In this document: one piece after another, positions 47,956-59,577 of the stretch
Layout of the letters: every line of letters begins with the position of its first letter
Numbering within the stretch: position 1 is the stretch's first letter
Source: Fragum whitleyi
Lineage: Eukaryota; Mollusca; Bivalvia; Cardiida; Cardiidae
DNA: 64,000 bases
Direction of reading: 5' to 3'
Assembly: GCA_948146395.1 (NCBI GenBank)
Contig: OX411548.1
Coordinates: forward strand, 41,119,825 to 41,183,824
Translations under genes and position numbers: made by a program
Notes under the pieces: model-generated
Told to the model about the DNA's origin: nothing
Seen by the model: the letters and a program-made list of their open reading frames with translations, nothing else
The model's database searches: none

Positions 47956-48053
47956 GTACTGCTTTATTGTATGAAGTATTTTAATTGTATCTTTGTTTCC
48001 TGAAATGCTTATCTTTTGCCTCCGAATTCCACTGAATGGGGAATCGTGATTGA

Positions 48054-48100
48054 TTTGTTGTTGTTGTTGTTGTTGTGGTTGTTGTTGTTGTTGTTGTTTA
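48054..48100. repeat. (TTG)n microsatellite
   Basis: About 47 bases of TTG repeat with one GTGG interruption. Confidence 0.9.
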
Positions 48101-49019
48101 GTTTTGAAAGAACTTGTATAAAGTATGGTTATTAAATTTCATTTAAGGCTAACGTAAAGAGTTTTTTAACCAAATTTAATGCTGCTTCTATTTACAAAAA
48201 AGACAGTATGCCAAGGATAAACAATATATCAAATTAAAGCTGTAGATGAGCACAAGCAGTTGCACAACTTAAGGGACCACATCTCATAACAAAATATCCA
48301 AACCATTATGGAAAAGGGATATTTTGTTCTAAACAACTTCAATACGGCTGGAAAAATTTGCCGAAATTTGATCAGAATGTAGACAAATGTATCAACTAGG
48401 TACTTATACAACCTAAGATATAAAACGCGGTCTCAAAAGGCTCTTTTGAAACAATCAATTTCCATTTATTTTGTCAAACCGTATAAACTGGTTCGGTCTG
48501 TTTTTAAAAATAGATGTTAGGTATGGTGCAACATCACATCATAATATTGTGAAATATTTTCTGTGATTAATTTCAAATTATATTTTTTTTTTAATTCAAT
48601 GATCTTTGATAAATAACTATAATTATATCATTTTGTGAAATAGACATTGACATATTGCTTAACAATCTGATCAACACTTTTACAAAATTAGAATGACATA
48701 TGTGTTTATAACATAAGTCAAAATAAATTGCTTGCATAACAACGTTTTTGGTCCGAGTTTTATGCAAATGGTTGTTGTAGTAAGTGTGTTGTACTTAAGA
48801 CCGTGCTTTGTTAAAATATGAGTCAATTTTAACCAACAGTCACGCAGTTGCTCGTTCTGTACTATAGCTATGCCGCTATAGCTAAGGCAGTCTTATGTTT
48901 TTCAACTGCTTGTACTACATAGCTTCATTTTCATATATGATAAACCTGGACACACTGCTTTTTCTTGGCAAATGGAGTACTCTTAAAATAAGGTTTCAAA
49001 CAGTTTACATGAAACTTAA
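48101..49019. other. Nothing recognised; one short hairpin
   Basis: ACTATAGCTATGCCGCTATAGC at 48861-48882 is a small palindromic motif (core GCTATAGC-type); otherwise no gene or family repeat. Confidence 0.3.
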
Positions 49020-49021
49020 TA

Positions 49022-49854
49022 CAGTAAAATCTCGGTAGTTCGCATCTCAAGGGACCGGGACATTTTATACGAACTAAACATAGTACGAACCATCCAATGT
49101 CAAGCAGGTATAGGTACCCTATATTTGTGGCTTTATTCTAAGGTTCTATGGAATATGTTTTAAATCAAGTTTTAACAAGACCCTTTTGTAGAGAGTAAGG
49201 CCGCAACAAATCTCACTTGAACAATGATCATCTTTCGTTTCGTCCAAATTCAAATCCTAAATAAAGTAATTTCGGCAACTATTTACATGCCAATTATTTA
49301 CTACATCAGAATGTTTTCCCTTTGGATCAAATCACTTTGAGTACTCATTCAGTGGACGATGAAATATCGGCATTACGATGAATCTGTCAGGAAGACATGT
49401 TGACAATCAAGTCTACGAAGATTTGCACTTTCATTTATGCATGATCGGTATGAGAAAGCCAGATGAAATACAATAATTAAGGTCACTGATTCATCCTTTT
49501 TTTCGATTAAACCCGCCCAAAATTACAAATCAAACAATGCCTGTAAATATTGATGCTAAACAATAAATTCGATTAATACCAATCAACAGGTGTGAAAATC
49601 AAGGTATATGTCTATTGTTACACCTAGGACAACTATTGATCGTACAATTCACACCTACGGATTAAACATAATACTTTGTGTTATTTGGAAACTCTCGGGA
49701 CTTCACACGGGCTACGAACTACGAACCACCGACGTGCGAATTACTCGGGGCCTTCTTACAAAGATAAAGAGGGAAGAAAATCGGGACCAAAGAATGTATA
49801 CGAACCAACACATACCTACGAACCACCGGCGTGCGAACGACTGAGATTTTACTG
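49022..49854. mobile_element. pogo/Tigger-like TA-flanked non-autonomous element
   Basis: The ends are CAGTAAAATCTCGGTAGTTC and, inverted, CAGTAAAATCTCAGTCGTTC, each flanked by TA (49020-49021 and 49855-49856). The sub-terminal motif ACGAACCACCGRCGTGCGAA occurs twice at the right (about 49721 and 49818), with a decayed match near the left end. CAGT plus TA target is the pogo/Tigger and Tc1/mariner pattern. The interior frames (up to 78 codons) show no transposase. Confidence 0.75.
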
Positions 49855-49856
49855 TA

Positions 49857-50169
49857 GTAAAGATACTGTATACATCATCAAATCAGCCTCTTTCATCAGC
49901 CCTGCGTTTTGACTAAAAATATTTGCGAAATACTATAGGTATCTATCTTACACTATTTTACATTTTTAATCAAAGTGCAAAGTACGATGTTATTTCAAAA
50001 CGTTTTTGCATCATAAACACTGTTTACGACTTACATTTGAACGAGGTGGTTACAAAAATGAGACGGTTACATTCCCACTTTTTCAAAGCACGCATACTAA
50101 AGACAAAACCTCAACAAATGCGCAAGGGCATATGATCAGTGTCATTTTGCTAACGCTTCTTATAATGCA
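49857..50169. other. Nothing recognised
   Basis: Short interval between the Tigger-like element and a GC-palindrome. Confidence 0.3.
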
Positions 50170-50300
50170 GACCTGCTCTGCGTTAAGGATGACAAAATGA
50201 CGCAATCAGTTTGCCAATTATATCCCGCTTTGCACGCAAGCGCGCGTGCAAAGCGGGGATTTATTGGAAACTATTCGCACCATTTTGTGGCAGGGCAGAG
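50170..50300. mobile_element. GC-palindrome element, copy 5
   Basis: CTCTGCGTTAAGGATGACAA, TATCCCGCTTTGCACGCAAG, GCGTGCAAAGCGGGGATTTA and CTATTCGCACCATTTTGT. Confidence 0.75.
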
Positions 50301-51495
50301 TTTGCGGGGTAGTTGTCTTGGCAAAATTGGCCAGACGAGGAACGTGCATGCAGATGTGCAAACAGACAAAGAAGTCGATACTAATGAAAACTTAGATGGG
50401 CGGCGAACGAAAATGCGATTTTCACCAGAACTTCATGGGAAAAAATGAAAACTTATTTAGAAGTGTATTTATGTGCTAATAGCCCTAATATGACTAATAT
50501 GACATATAATATGACTTGAACACATTATGGTTCATCGTCAAAATACATGTACATACATAATACAAACATGAATGAGTATGGACGTAATTAACATGAAATA
50601 TGGAAAATGCAGAAATAATGAGGAAAAAATACCCCTCCATCAACCTCTATCCCTTTTTTCAAAATCAAAACCGGTTTGGTTTTTTTTTCTTTTGTATTAT
50701 CATTAACACTTTTAAAAATACATGTAGTATGTAAACACGTACTCACAATTTCAAAGGAAGTTTTTTATTTTACCATAAGTCTGACGTAAGCACTAACTTC
50801 CTTCTGGATGCGTTCAATAAAATTACAATTCTGTTTCTGAAATCACTAATATTTAAAATTTGCCCTCGCTTAATCTTATTTTAGGACAAAAAACTGGTCA
50901 TGTGATATACCAGCAGCGAATTTTTTGGAAGATTTCGGATTGATGTTTTAGCCTTCAAATATACATGTACATAAATATTTAGAGATTTTCCTCCTTGGGG
51001 GATGGAAAATTGATTGGGTGTGTCTTGATTTATACATGTATGGTGGGTAGTTTTGTATAAATTAAAATTCATATTATCATACACCTTAACACGTTATGAA
51101 AATGTTGGCTATGAGTCCTAGCCTAAAACTTTTGAGCGGTATCAAAATAGTAACAAGAGATAAATTAATTAGATGTAGTTACTATACTTTGTTTTTTGTC
51201 GTTATCTGACGAAACGATATTCAAATTAAGATGAGGATGTATCGACTTTGTTAACATTTGAAGTTTTAAACAACCAATGTACAAATTCACATATATTTAT
51301 CCATAGTTGCAATTATTTCAATATTTTATTTAATCATTTTTTTTTTAAGTTGATGTTTCCAAAATAAATGTCTTTAATTAAAAACCGAAAGCATTTAACA
51401 AAGATTTGTTAATAAGAAAATATGAAATCGCATAATTACCCAATCGGTTTAAAATTATATGCCGACAATGTTCCTCAACTTGACAAAACTCCAAT
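50301..51495. other. Nothing recognised
   Basis: AT-rich. The segment at about 50335-50410 (GAGGAACGTGCATGCAG) loosely recalls the block after the GC-palindrome at 58521. No gene. Confidence 0.3.
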
Positions 51496-51668
51496 CGTAA
51501 AGCCTAAGAGATAGTTATAACCATTACTGCCCAATATCACTAATATGTCACAGAGTTCTGTCCTTTTTCATAGCACAGAGTAGAAATATAGCGTTTTGAA
51601 CTCTAGAGAAATAAATAACCGATATAACCACTTTCCTTTAAAAAGAATTTATTTCTTGTAGTCAGAAG
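51496..51668 (+). repeat. Direct duplication, copy 1
   Basis: It shares long identical stretches with 51907-52062, such as GTAGAAATATAGCGTTTTGAA (shown to 20: GTAGAAATATAGCGTTTTGA) and AGAGAAATAAATAACCGATA. The offset is about 400 bases and a short K fragment lies between the copies. Confidence 0.75.
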
Positions 51669-51756
51669 CGTGGGATTTGACGACCGATAAGAACCGTTTT
51701 TGTTTCTTATTTTCGTGTGTGTATGTGTATGTGTATTTGTTTGTTTGTTTGTTTGT

Positions 51757-51888
51757 TTTGTTTTTGGAATGATACTGAATGAGTGTGGGTAGCGAGATTT
51801 GAGTGAAATTTAAGGAAGGTAATACAATATCGCTAATTTTGTTCAAATGAACAAAATAAACGATATGTATTACCTCCCTTTAGTAAAA
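51757..51888 (-). mobile_element. K-family element, copy 12 (fragment)
   Basis: TTTTGGAATGATACTGAATG, GAGTGAAATTTAAGGAAGGT and the central palindrome ATCGCTAATTTTGTTCA / TGAACAAAATAAACGAT, ending TTACCTCCCTTTA. Both outer termini are missing. Confidence 0.6.
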
Positions 51889-51906
51889 TTTCGTAAAGCA
51901 TTGGAT

Positions 51907-52062
51907 AAAGTCATAACCCTTACTACCAATATCACCAATTTGTCACAAATTTCTGTCCTTTTCATAGCACAGGGTAGAAATATAGCGTTTTGAACCCTAG
52001 AGAAATAAATAACCGATAGGACCACTTTCCTTTAAAAGAATGTATTTCTTGTTGTTAGAAGC
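51907..52062 (+). repeat. Direct duplication, copy 2
   Basis: It is the downstream twin of 51496-51668 and carries CACTTTCCTTTAAAAGAATG like the first copy. Confidence 0.75.
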
Positions 52063-53040
52063 TGAGAATTTTCTCAAATTTTAAATTGAAATAAATGAAT
52101 GAAAATGAAAGATAATATTAATATTATCTTTTATGTTAATACATTAAAATGAGTATTAAAACAGACTTATGGCTTTAGTCTCAAATTGAAATTAGAGAAA
52201 ATTTTGAATTGAGAATGAGAGAGGTTTTATAACCTCGGGCCCTACTGTTGAAGTTTTAACCAATATTAGCGTGTTATCATATTTCAACGTTCTTGTGGGA
52301 ATACAGGTGATTGTAGATTAGCTGCATTAGTTGCGATTAATTGCATAGATGCAGTACGGTGGCCTGATTATTTCTAATTTGATTTCCTAATTAATTTTGC
52401 ATTTGCTTTCATTTTTTAAAATCTTTTTGCTAGTTGTTTGAATTGTATTTAGGGTACGTCTAAATACGAATCGAATATGCGAAATAACAGCGTGTTTCCT
52501 TCTTTAACCATTTACACTCTGAAATTAAATCAAAATGTCCATTTATAAAAATAGTTTAAGCACCCTGACTTTTATTTTTCCCCTTGAATTAAATAGAATG
52601 GGTGGTGTGGGAAAGGGCCATTTTTTGCAAGCAGATTGTAGTCTGTTATTGCCGGTCAAAGCTTTGGCCAAACTTTAAATATGGCGTGGACAACATAAGA
52701 ATGGTTAAGACATAAAGCCATACACCTTAGATTACAATGTACAAGACTTCTATACCTTATACAGTCCTAACGTATACGCGAGACATTTGATAGCAAAGCA
52801 AAACAGAAGAAAAATAAATGAATAGGATATGAACATTTGTTTCGATTCGTGTTGCATGAATATTCAGACATTTGTATCAGAAGTTTAAACTTCAGTTCGC
52901 TTTTATGTCAAATAAAATATTTTTTTGTTCTTAATTCAAGGAATTAACGCAACACTTTCGTCCACAAACTCAATGGAATCATTTATAAAGAAATAATAGT
53001 ACTTCACCACCACGGTATCTTGCATTTATATAATGTTTTG
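52063..53040. other. Nothing recognised; AATATTAATATT palindrome
   Basis: AAGATAATATTAATATTATC near 52108 is a short palindrome. Otherwise no gene or family element. Confidence 0.3.
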
Positions 53041-53120
53041 TAGTTGTTGTTGTTGCTGCTGCTCTTCTTGTTCTTCTTCTTCTTCTTCTTAGTGATGAAG
53101 TTGTTGATGTTGTTGTGAAA
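53041..53120. repeat. Trinucleotide microsatellite cluster
   Basis: GTTGTTGTTGCTGCTGCTC, then TTCTTCTTCTTC, then GTTGTTGATGTTGTTG. Confidence 0.85.
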
Positions 53121-53190
53121 AAGAGGTGTGTACTGTTACGTACGAACTGTCCTCAACCGAAGCATAGCTGAAAAATATCCTACGTGAGCT

Positions 53191-53381
53191 TTGGCCAGTT
53201 TCATCAAAACATTTAAGACGTTTTATTTGTCTTACTGATGACTAACCACATATTTAGGATAAAAACCCAGTATCACCAATCGATCGATACCTATGTAAAC
53301 AAGGTAATTGTTGTTTTAACTGTTTCGAAAGTCATCAGTAAGACAAAAATACGTCTTAAATGCTTTGATGAAACTGGCCCC
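53191..53381. mobile_element. U: inverted-repeat element related by its ends to O
   Basis: TTGGCCAGTTTCATCAAAAC ... AGACGTTTTATTTGTCTTAC at the left is inverse to the right arm ending AAACTGGCCCC. The arms are about 55 bases. The terminal CCAGGGGCC-GTTT theme is shared with the O family at 21889 and 22714. Confidence 0.7.
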
Positions 53382-53415
53382 TGGTGTCTAACCCATGCGG
53401 ACAACAATATTCATT

Positions 53416-53620
53416 CGTTTGTTTGTTTGTTTGTTTGTTTGTTTGTTTGTTTGTTTGTTTGTTTGTTTGTTTGTTTGTTTGTTTGTTTGTTTGTTTGTTT
53501 GTTTGTTTGTTTGTTTGTTTGTTTGTTTGTTTGTTTGTTTGTTTGTTTGTTTGTTTGTTTGTTTGTTTGTTTGTTTGTTTGTTTGTTTGTTTGTTTGTTT
53601 GTTTGTTTGTTTGTTTGTTT
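53416..53620. repeat. Uninterrupted (GTTT)n microsatellite, about 51 units
   Basis: About 205 bases of perfect GTTT repeat. The cysteine/leucine/phenylalanine frames through it are artefacts. Confidence 0.98.
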
Positions 53621-54488
53621 ACAAGTCCACTACGCTTAACACTGAGCTAAGGAAGATGTTCTCTTACCAAGGTGCCAGACATTGTATTTAAACCAACGAA
53701 GCTATGCAGGACAGTGATGAGAGTAGTCCCTCATTACACACTCCCCCTTAAGAGATCTATCTATGGTTTAACGTTTAAAGGCATTTACGACAGACTAACA
53801 CTAAGCCATCGGTATATCATTGAGCTATAAAGCAACATAGTGTCATCTTACTGGGCTACTAATGATCACCTTTAAAGTTCTATAAACTATCTATTCTGCG
53901 TTCGTGACTAATGTCGGTAATCCATTGATGAACTGGTCTATTTTCAGGGGAAAAAAGATACTATTATTCTTGATTCCTGATAATTGCTATCTTAAACCCT
54001 TTACATATTGGGAACTTTCTTGGACTTGTTCAGGCTTTGCTAGACAAAGTAAGGAAGCATATTAGTGTCACCAAAAGTGGTCACATGAAAAAGTTTTCAT
54101 CGACGTGTATAAAGCAATAAGTCACTTAAACCTTTTACCTATTGGGGACTGTTTCGTTTTATTCAGGCTGTGTTCGACAAAGAACTAACGCATATACGTG
54201 CCCCCGGAGTTGTGACATAAATAAGACTTCAGAGAACACAAAAAGGTGCAAAAAACCCGACAAGAAGGCTTCAGAACTTTTTGATAAAGATACGGAATGC
54301 CATGCCAGGATACGATTCCAAATTTGTGCACATAAATTAGCCAGTTTGTGTACTTAGAAATAAAGAATTAAAAAAATGAAACATTCTCGAAAGACTTGAA
54401 TATCAAATAAGAACGAAAAAAATCATGTTTCTGTATTAAGATTTATTTATCGTATTGTAATTGTTTAGTGTACAAGTCGATGGAGAAA
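53621..54488. other. Unassigned; contains a short direct duplication
   Basis: TTAAACCCTTTACATATTGG (53992) and TTAAACCTTTTACCTATTGG (54126) begin two related stretches of about 65 bases, 134 bases apart, each continuing into 'TTCAGGCT(T/G)TG'. No gene. Confidence 0.4.
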
Positions 54489-54803
54489 TTTATAATGCAT
54501 ACTAAGTGTTTTGTATGAATAAAATCCCTAACGAGGTTGGGAGAATTGATCATTGTCGAGGCTCTGTCGAGACATTTATCAATTCTCACAACAGAGTTAA
54601 ATATTTTTTCTTACAATATACTAAGTACGTATTATATTTATCTAATAACCTCTATTTGTCTTGTTTTTGTCGATGTTTCTAACTGAAATGCAAGTTTCTG
54701 CAAATAACCGCATTATATCATTGTTCAGAAAATAACTATGTGATATCATAAAAAATATCGTACGGGATGTTATCACACGGGTATATATATATTTATAAGA
54801 TAA
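54489..54803 (-). mobile_element. L-family element, copy 3
   Basis: Reverse of 18950-19272. ATAATGCATACTAAGTGTTT, hairpin tip TCGAGGCTCTGTCGAGAC, ATAACCTCTATTTGTCTTG, ATGTTATCACACGGGTATAT and TATAAGATAAA at the right. Confidence 0.7.
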
Positions 54804-55351
54804 ATTTGTTTGTCTATTTCCCGAAGGAACCAACATATACAAAAAAATCAAAAGGGACTGTCGTAATACCGAGGGTATATAATCGTTTACGTATACTCCG
54901 TACCCGCTTCCGCAGAAAATTTAATTTAGTTAATGTTTTGTGGTAAACTGAGAAAGAAATTAATGTATAATTACTTTTTACATCGTTAGCATTTAACCAC
55001 CTGCGTTCTTCATCTACCAAGTATTTATTCTGTTTGTCTAATTTATACGATACATTACAAGGTTTTTCATTGTAAATGTATATGGCTTTCACCTTATATA
55101 AAAGTGGCCTATGCCTAATCATTATTATTGACAATTATTATTGGTTAAACGAAGATCTTTACCTGAAAAGTAAAACCCTCGAAGTAATTTTAAATAAATC
55201 GAAAACTGAAATCATCTCAAACGCAACAAAAAATAAGCTCTCATATGTACGCAAGTGCCAGTGAAGTCCTGTACTATCCTGTCCTATTCTAGACGAGGTT
55301 AAGATCAGCTCAAATCCAGTAACAGATTAATATAATTAATGCGTTAAAAAC
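54804..55351. other. Nothing recognised
   Basis: A 106-codon minus frame (54814-55134) is not recognised. No family repeats. Confidence 0.3.
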
Positions 55352-55981
55352 AAATTTTTGAAACGCTCTAATGACAGAAATGCCGCAAAACGCGAGATAT
55401 ATGACGTCGAGATGACGTCATTTAGAATGTGATATTACACATGTATAAGACAAGCATATCTGATGGCTTTTCGCTATAGAAGACAAAGAGGGGGGGGGGG
55501 AAAGAGAGGCTTTGAGGGAAAAATGATACCCTTGTAACATATCAGATCCTTAGATTTAAAACTGTTTTAAAATGTATTTAATCGCAAAGAGTTTGATGTT
55601 GTAAATAAGATTTTTAATACGATTTATTTGTAGCCGGATATTTTTCCAAATATTATTTTGAAGAAAGGTTATTATTTTGGGACTTTCGGCTTTAGTTTTA
55701 GAACTCACACCAAGCGGTGTGAAGCAACGTTTGTACTGCATTACATGATTTTTAGTTCGACGAAAGATGCGCAGTCCAGTGAGAGCGCTGGTTAAAGAAT
55801 CGTTTAATGAGACTTAATATATCTTCTTTGTGAATGAGGTCTCTAATCAGCTTTCTATTTAGGGTGTGATGAACAGAATATTTGTATCGATTCTCCGATC
55901 ACTCGTAATTACGTCTTTCATGTTAAGGCACTGTTCATCAAGAAAGTACTGGGGTTTTACTTAACCAATTACCAGACGACA

Positions 55982-56030
55982 GAATTACAGAGCGGTCCAA
56001 ATTCAAAGCTGTTGCAGACGTCAATTTTTA
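55982..56030 (-). mobile_element. Remnant of the piggyBac-like family
   Basis: GGTCCAAATTCAAAGCTGTT then GCAGACGTCAATTTTTAA resembles the internal segment CCTGTCCAAATTCAAAGG ... GCAGACGAAAATTTAAAG of 45346-45574. Confidence 0.4.
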
Positions 56031-56044
56031 ATTGATGAAATGAT

Positions 56045-56285
56045 AAATGAGCCAGTGAATGACATGTTCAACAATTTGGAATATTCGTGAGATGCAAACT
56101 TTGAGTAGGGTAGACAGCCACCTACTGTAAATGTAAAGTAACCTGATGATCTACAGATACTTTAAGACCTTATCTACCTTCTAAACGCATAGTGAAGACT
56201 CTAGTCAGACTGTGCGAATGCACAGGCTGGTCGAGGCTTTGCTTTGAGCATATTTAAAATTGTTGGAAATCTAACTCGCATCGGC
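56045..56285. mobile_element. G-family inverted-repeat element, copy 3
   Basis: AAATGAGCCAGTGAATGACA at the left and AAAATTGTTGGAAATCTAAC at the right. The interior has GGGTAGACAGCCACCTACTG and AGACTGTGCGAATGCACAGG. Confidence 0.7.
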
Positions 56286-56525
56286 TGAAATATTTGGCAA
56301 TGACATCATTTTGAACAATTAAGAAATCAATTAATAAATAAATTAATGTATGTCCATATGCTATGTTGTAGCAAGAATAATTGTTTTTACATAGCCATTC
56401 TTGTCTGCTATAACGACATCAAAGATATGTTTTACACAAGTGTAAGACTTTTCTAAATGACGTCATCACGACGTCATCTCACGCACGTTTTCGCGGTATT
56501 TATGTCATCTAAGTGTTTAAAATAA

Positions 56526-57448
56526 TTAAATGTAAAAAAGCTGATAATGCGAAAAAGAATCTCTTACTCATTTTTTGAGACAAGATGATCTTAACTAACC
56601 TCGTATAAATAGGAAAGTTATAATCTTGCCACTGTTCGCGTAATAACAGTTCAATTCCAGACAGATTAAGATCAGCTTTGTGTTTCCTAGTGATTTTCAG
56701 TTTGTTTGTTTTTTTTTTTTTTTGTTTGTTTTTTTTTCTTTCCTTTTTTTTGTTGTTGTTGTTTTTTTTTTTGTTTTTTTTCCTCGACAGCTCACATACG
56801 ATAACATAAAACCGGAAGACGAGTCTGCTAATAATATACGAAGGAGTGAAAACCAAGCCTTATTTACTGCCTCTCTTGGTCTATTTCACATCTTTATTAT
56901 CATAGCAAAGAATACGAATCAAGTCAATTAATGTCTTTCTGAAGCAATTGCATATTTATGTGGTATATTTATCATTTCTGTATGTGGAATAAATAAATAG
57001 AGATGTATCATTTACAATTTATGCCATTTTTTACTATCTTAAATACGAAAACTACCAGTATTCTTCTTTGTGACAGCTGGAAAGGGTTAATTTGGTTTGT
57101 ATGTATTGTTTACAATTACATTACCTCAAAACGTATTCAAAATGAATATACTGTTGATTTTTAAGTGGTACACAATTGCTCATTCTATAAAAATATGCTC
57201 TTATTGAAGAACGTAGATCTGTTTTCTTAATGAAACATCAGACTCGAAATAAAGGCAATATGGTCAAGATACCTATTAATACTCAGTCATTTTCTAGCAT
57301 ATTAAGCTCGTCTGTTATGAAACAAAAACCTAGCCGTCGTAAAAGTAGAAGTAAGATTTGATGACAGTAAACATTGTTGTCCTTTCTTGACATCTATGCT
57401 TTCACTATTAAACTACACCACTACAAAACTCTTATTGAGTCAGTCCAG
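56526..57448. other. T-rich tract then nothing recognised
   Basis: Poly-T and TTTGTTTG/TTGTTG low complexity at 56703-56782. The rest is AT-rich without a gene. Confidence 0.35.
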
Positions 57449-57605
57449 CCCTGCGTTCAGGATGACAAAACGCCCTGCGCTCAGGATGACAAAACGCTGC
57501 AAACTGTTGTCAATTTTATCCTCGCTTTGCACGCAAATTCACGTGCAAAACGGGGTAAAATTGGGAAACAGGTTGCAAATATTTGTCATGCTGAGCGCAG
57601 TGCTG
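57449..57605. mobile_element. GC-palindrome element, copy 6, with tandemly duplicated left terminus
   Basis: The 24-base terminus CCCTGCGTTCAGGATGACAA(AACG) is present twice back to back (57449-57472 and 57473-57496) with one difference. Then come AACTGTTGTCAATTTTATCC, CGCTTTGCACGC, CACGTGCAAAACGGGGTAAA and TTTGTCATGCTGAGCGCAG. Confidence 0.75.
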
Positions 57606-58520
57606 ATTACAAGGCTACCAAGGACGGTCGTACCTTTTTGCCTTTGCTTTTCAGAGCACGACCATGTTGATAGTAAAGCAATTCTAGTGTTTCGTTTATC
57701 AAGATGGTATTTGAATGGTTAAAAATATTTTTTCTCAATGTACATAGTTATTAGCGCACAGCTATCTTGTACATTTGCGCAAGTTAGATCCTTAGAAACT
57801 GTCTCGCAACTCATTCGTCAATCAAAGACAGGGAAGAAATATTAGTAATAATAGACCAACTCATACATACATTCATTAATACATAATAAAATCATCTATA
57901 GATGTATTTTGTCAAATCGTCAGAGAACGAAGAACTTGTCTTCAGATGTACCCAAGCCGCTGTTGTGACATTTTGATTGATTCTAGTCCGACTTCGCGGG
58001 CTTACTAGGGTCGAATCTATCTAATACTTGGCGAAATTTCTAAACGTAGAATGATTTTACTACCATTCTGTAAAAGACTTTCAAAATGCGACCTCCAGAT
58101 GACAAGAACAGATCTCTTCTTTAAATATTTTTACGGAATTTCCAGATTGTCTTCATTTGTTTGACGGGTCGCATTTGGAAAAAGAAATCGTTAAGAAAAT
58201 GTATATGAGTTCACGAACTATATATTTCACTAAAAAGAATACATTCTGTTGTATTCAGATCACGAGACATTTACGATGCTAAATCCGCATGTCCTTTTCA
58301 GTAATACCCAGTCGATCTAAATGTAAATGTTCCAATCCATTATCTATGACACGGGGTGGTATACAGCTTGTAATATTTCTTCATTCGTGTGTCCCGTAGA
58401 CAACTGCATTATTGATTTATTCCGTGCAAAATATGCAAAATGCGCGTCAACTCAGACTTAAAGATTTAACCTCAAATAGATATCACTTATAAGACTTAGT
58501 GTACGTTTAATATATCGAAA
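57606..58520. other. Unassigned; CCGACTTCGCGGGC hairpin
   Basis: TCTAGTCCGACTTCGCGGGC then TTACTAGG (57984-58012) is a small GC-rich hairpin of the kind found at the tips of the N/F/L elements. Otherwise nothing recognised. Confidence 0.35.
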
Positions 58521-58649
58521 CTTACGTTCAGGGCGACAAAACGGTGTAAAATATTTGCAAGTGATACCCCGCTTGCACGTAACTACACGTGCAAAGCGGG
58601 CTATAATTGGCAAAAAGATTGTCTTTTTTTCATTCTGGGCGCAGAGTAG
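58521..58649. mobile_element. GC-palindrome element, copy 7
   Basis: TTACGTTCAGGGCGACAAAA, ATACCCCGCTTGCACG, CACGTGCAAAGCGGGCTATA and TTTCATTCTGGGCGCAG. Confidence 0.7.
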
Positions 58650-58797
58650 AGTTAAGTAAAGAAAAATGTTCTTGGATATGGGCTATGAAGTGGGAACGTG
58701 CATTCAATGAACATGCAATTATTCACCGGCGATTTAGACTTTAATACAAATACATAGTTTGTTTTGTTTACCTAAAGCAGACAATTAACTGCTGTTT
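58631..58797 (+). repeat. Segmental duplication block 1, copy A
   Basis: It starts in the right end of the GC-palindrome and includes CTATGAAGTGGGAACGTGC, TTCAATGAACATG, GGCGATTTAGACTTT and TAACTGCTGTTT. It matches 63069-63237 over its full length. Confidence 0.75.
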
Positions 58798-59289
58798 GTG
58801 TGTGTATGGTTGTTTGTTTTTGTTTGTTTGTTTGTTTGTTTTTTTCAAATAACATCGTTCTTCTTTTAAAATGAAAGGTTATCTAGAAAATATTACACTT
58901 CAGTAAAAATTACCACCAGCACTTTCCTAGAAGCAATTTAATGCACCCTTTTGAAACCGATCCGACATCGGGATTTCTCGGCACTTCGTTTCATTCCGAT
59001 ACCATTAAATTCCGTACGTTGTCAAAGCAACTCATGAAAAGGTAATGCTCGATGATCCTGAAGTGTTTCGAAAACGTACGATAAATTCTAATAATCTCAA
59101 AATCTAGGTGCGCTTGATGCGATGTTCTGCCTCAAGAATGCGTGTATGAATCAGAAAATTTGTTCATTTAAAAAATATCTTTTCGCTTAAAAAATATCTT
59201 TTCTCAAGAAAAATAATTTCTTTTTTGTGACGAACAGTTGAAGCGTACATCATAAGAAACTGGGTAGAAAAAGTGATTCGGCAAAACAT
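58798..59289. other. Unassigned; short (GTTT)n run
   Basis: A GTTT run lies at about 58816-58843. The rest of the interval has no recognised gene or element. Confidence 0.3.
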
Positions 59290-59472
59290 TAAATGAGCAT
59301 GTGCGCAACATTTCCAACAATTTGAAAAGTTTTTGAGGTGCAAACATTGAGTAGCATTGACAGCCACATACTTTAAGTATAAAGTAACCTGATGGCCTAC
59401 ATATACTATCAGACCTTATCTATCTACAAAACGCAAATTTGAAATTGTTGAAAATCTCTCGCACAGGCTCAT
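59290..59472. mobile_element. G-family inverted-repeat element, copy 4 (short form)
   Basis: AAATGAGCATGTGCGCAACA at the left, GTAACCTGATGGCCTACATA inside, and TTGAAAATCTCTCGCACAGG at the right. The segment with the inner palindrome is deleted. Confidence 0.65.
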
Positions 59473-59577
59473 ATGATAAGTGTTTGAGAAGTAAGCAGAT
59501 AATCAGCAAGGGCGTAACCAACAAGACGCGCATAAAGCAACTGCGTAATACAAAATAAATTCTCTGCCGAAAATATC

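Larger units (their letters stand above)
55352..56525. mobile_element. R: fold-back structure with about 135 bp arms
   Basis: The left arm (55352-55490) and right arm (56390-56525) are inverse. Shared marks are ATGCCGCAAAACGCGAGA / (inverted) TACCGCGAAAACGTGCGTGA, GATGACGTCATTTAGAA, TTACAC and CATATCT. Each arm has one TGACGTCA (55413 and 56458). The interior holds a piggyBac-like remnant and a G element. Confidence 0.65.

Noticed and set aside
53238..53691. Frames with repeated Val-Cys-Leu-Phe
   Set aside because: They are produced by the (GTTT)n array, whose 4-base period is open in all forward frames.
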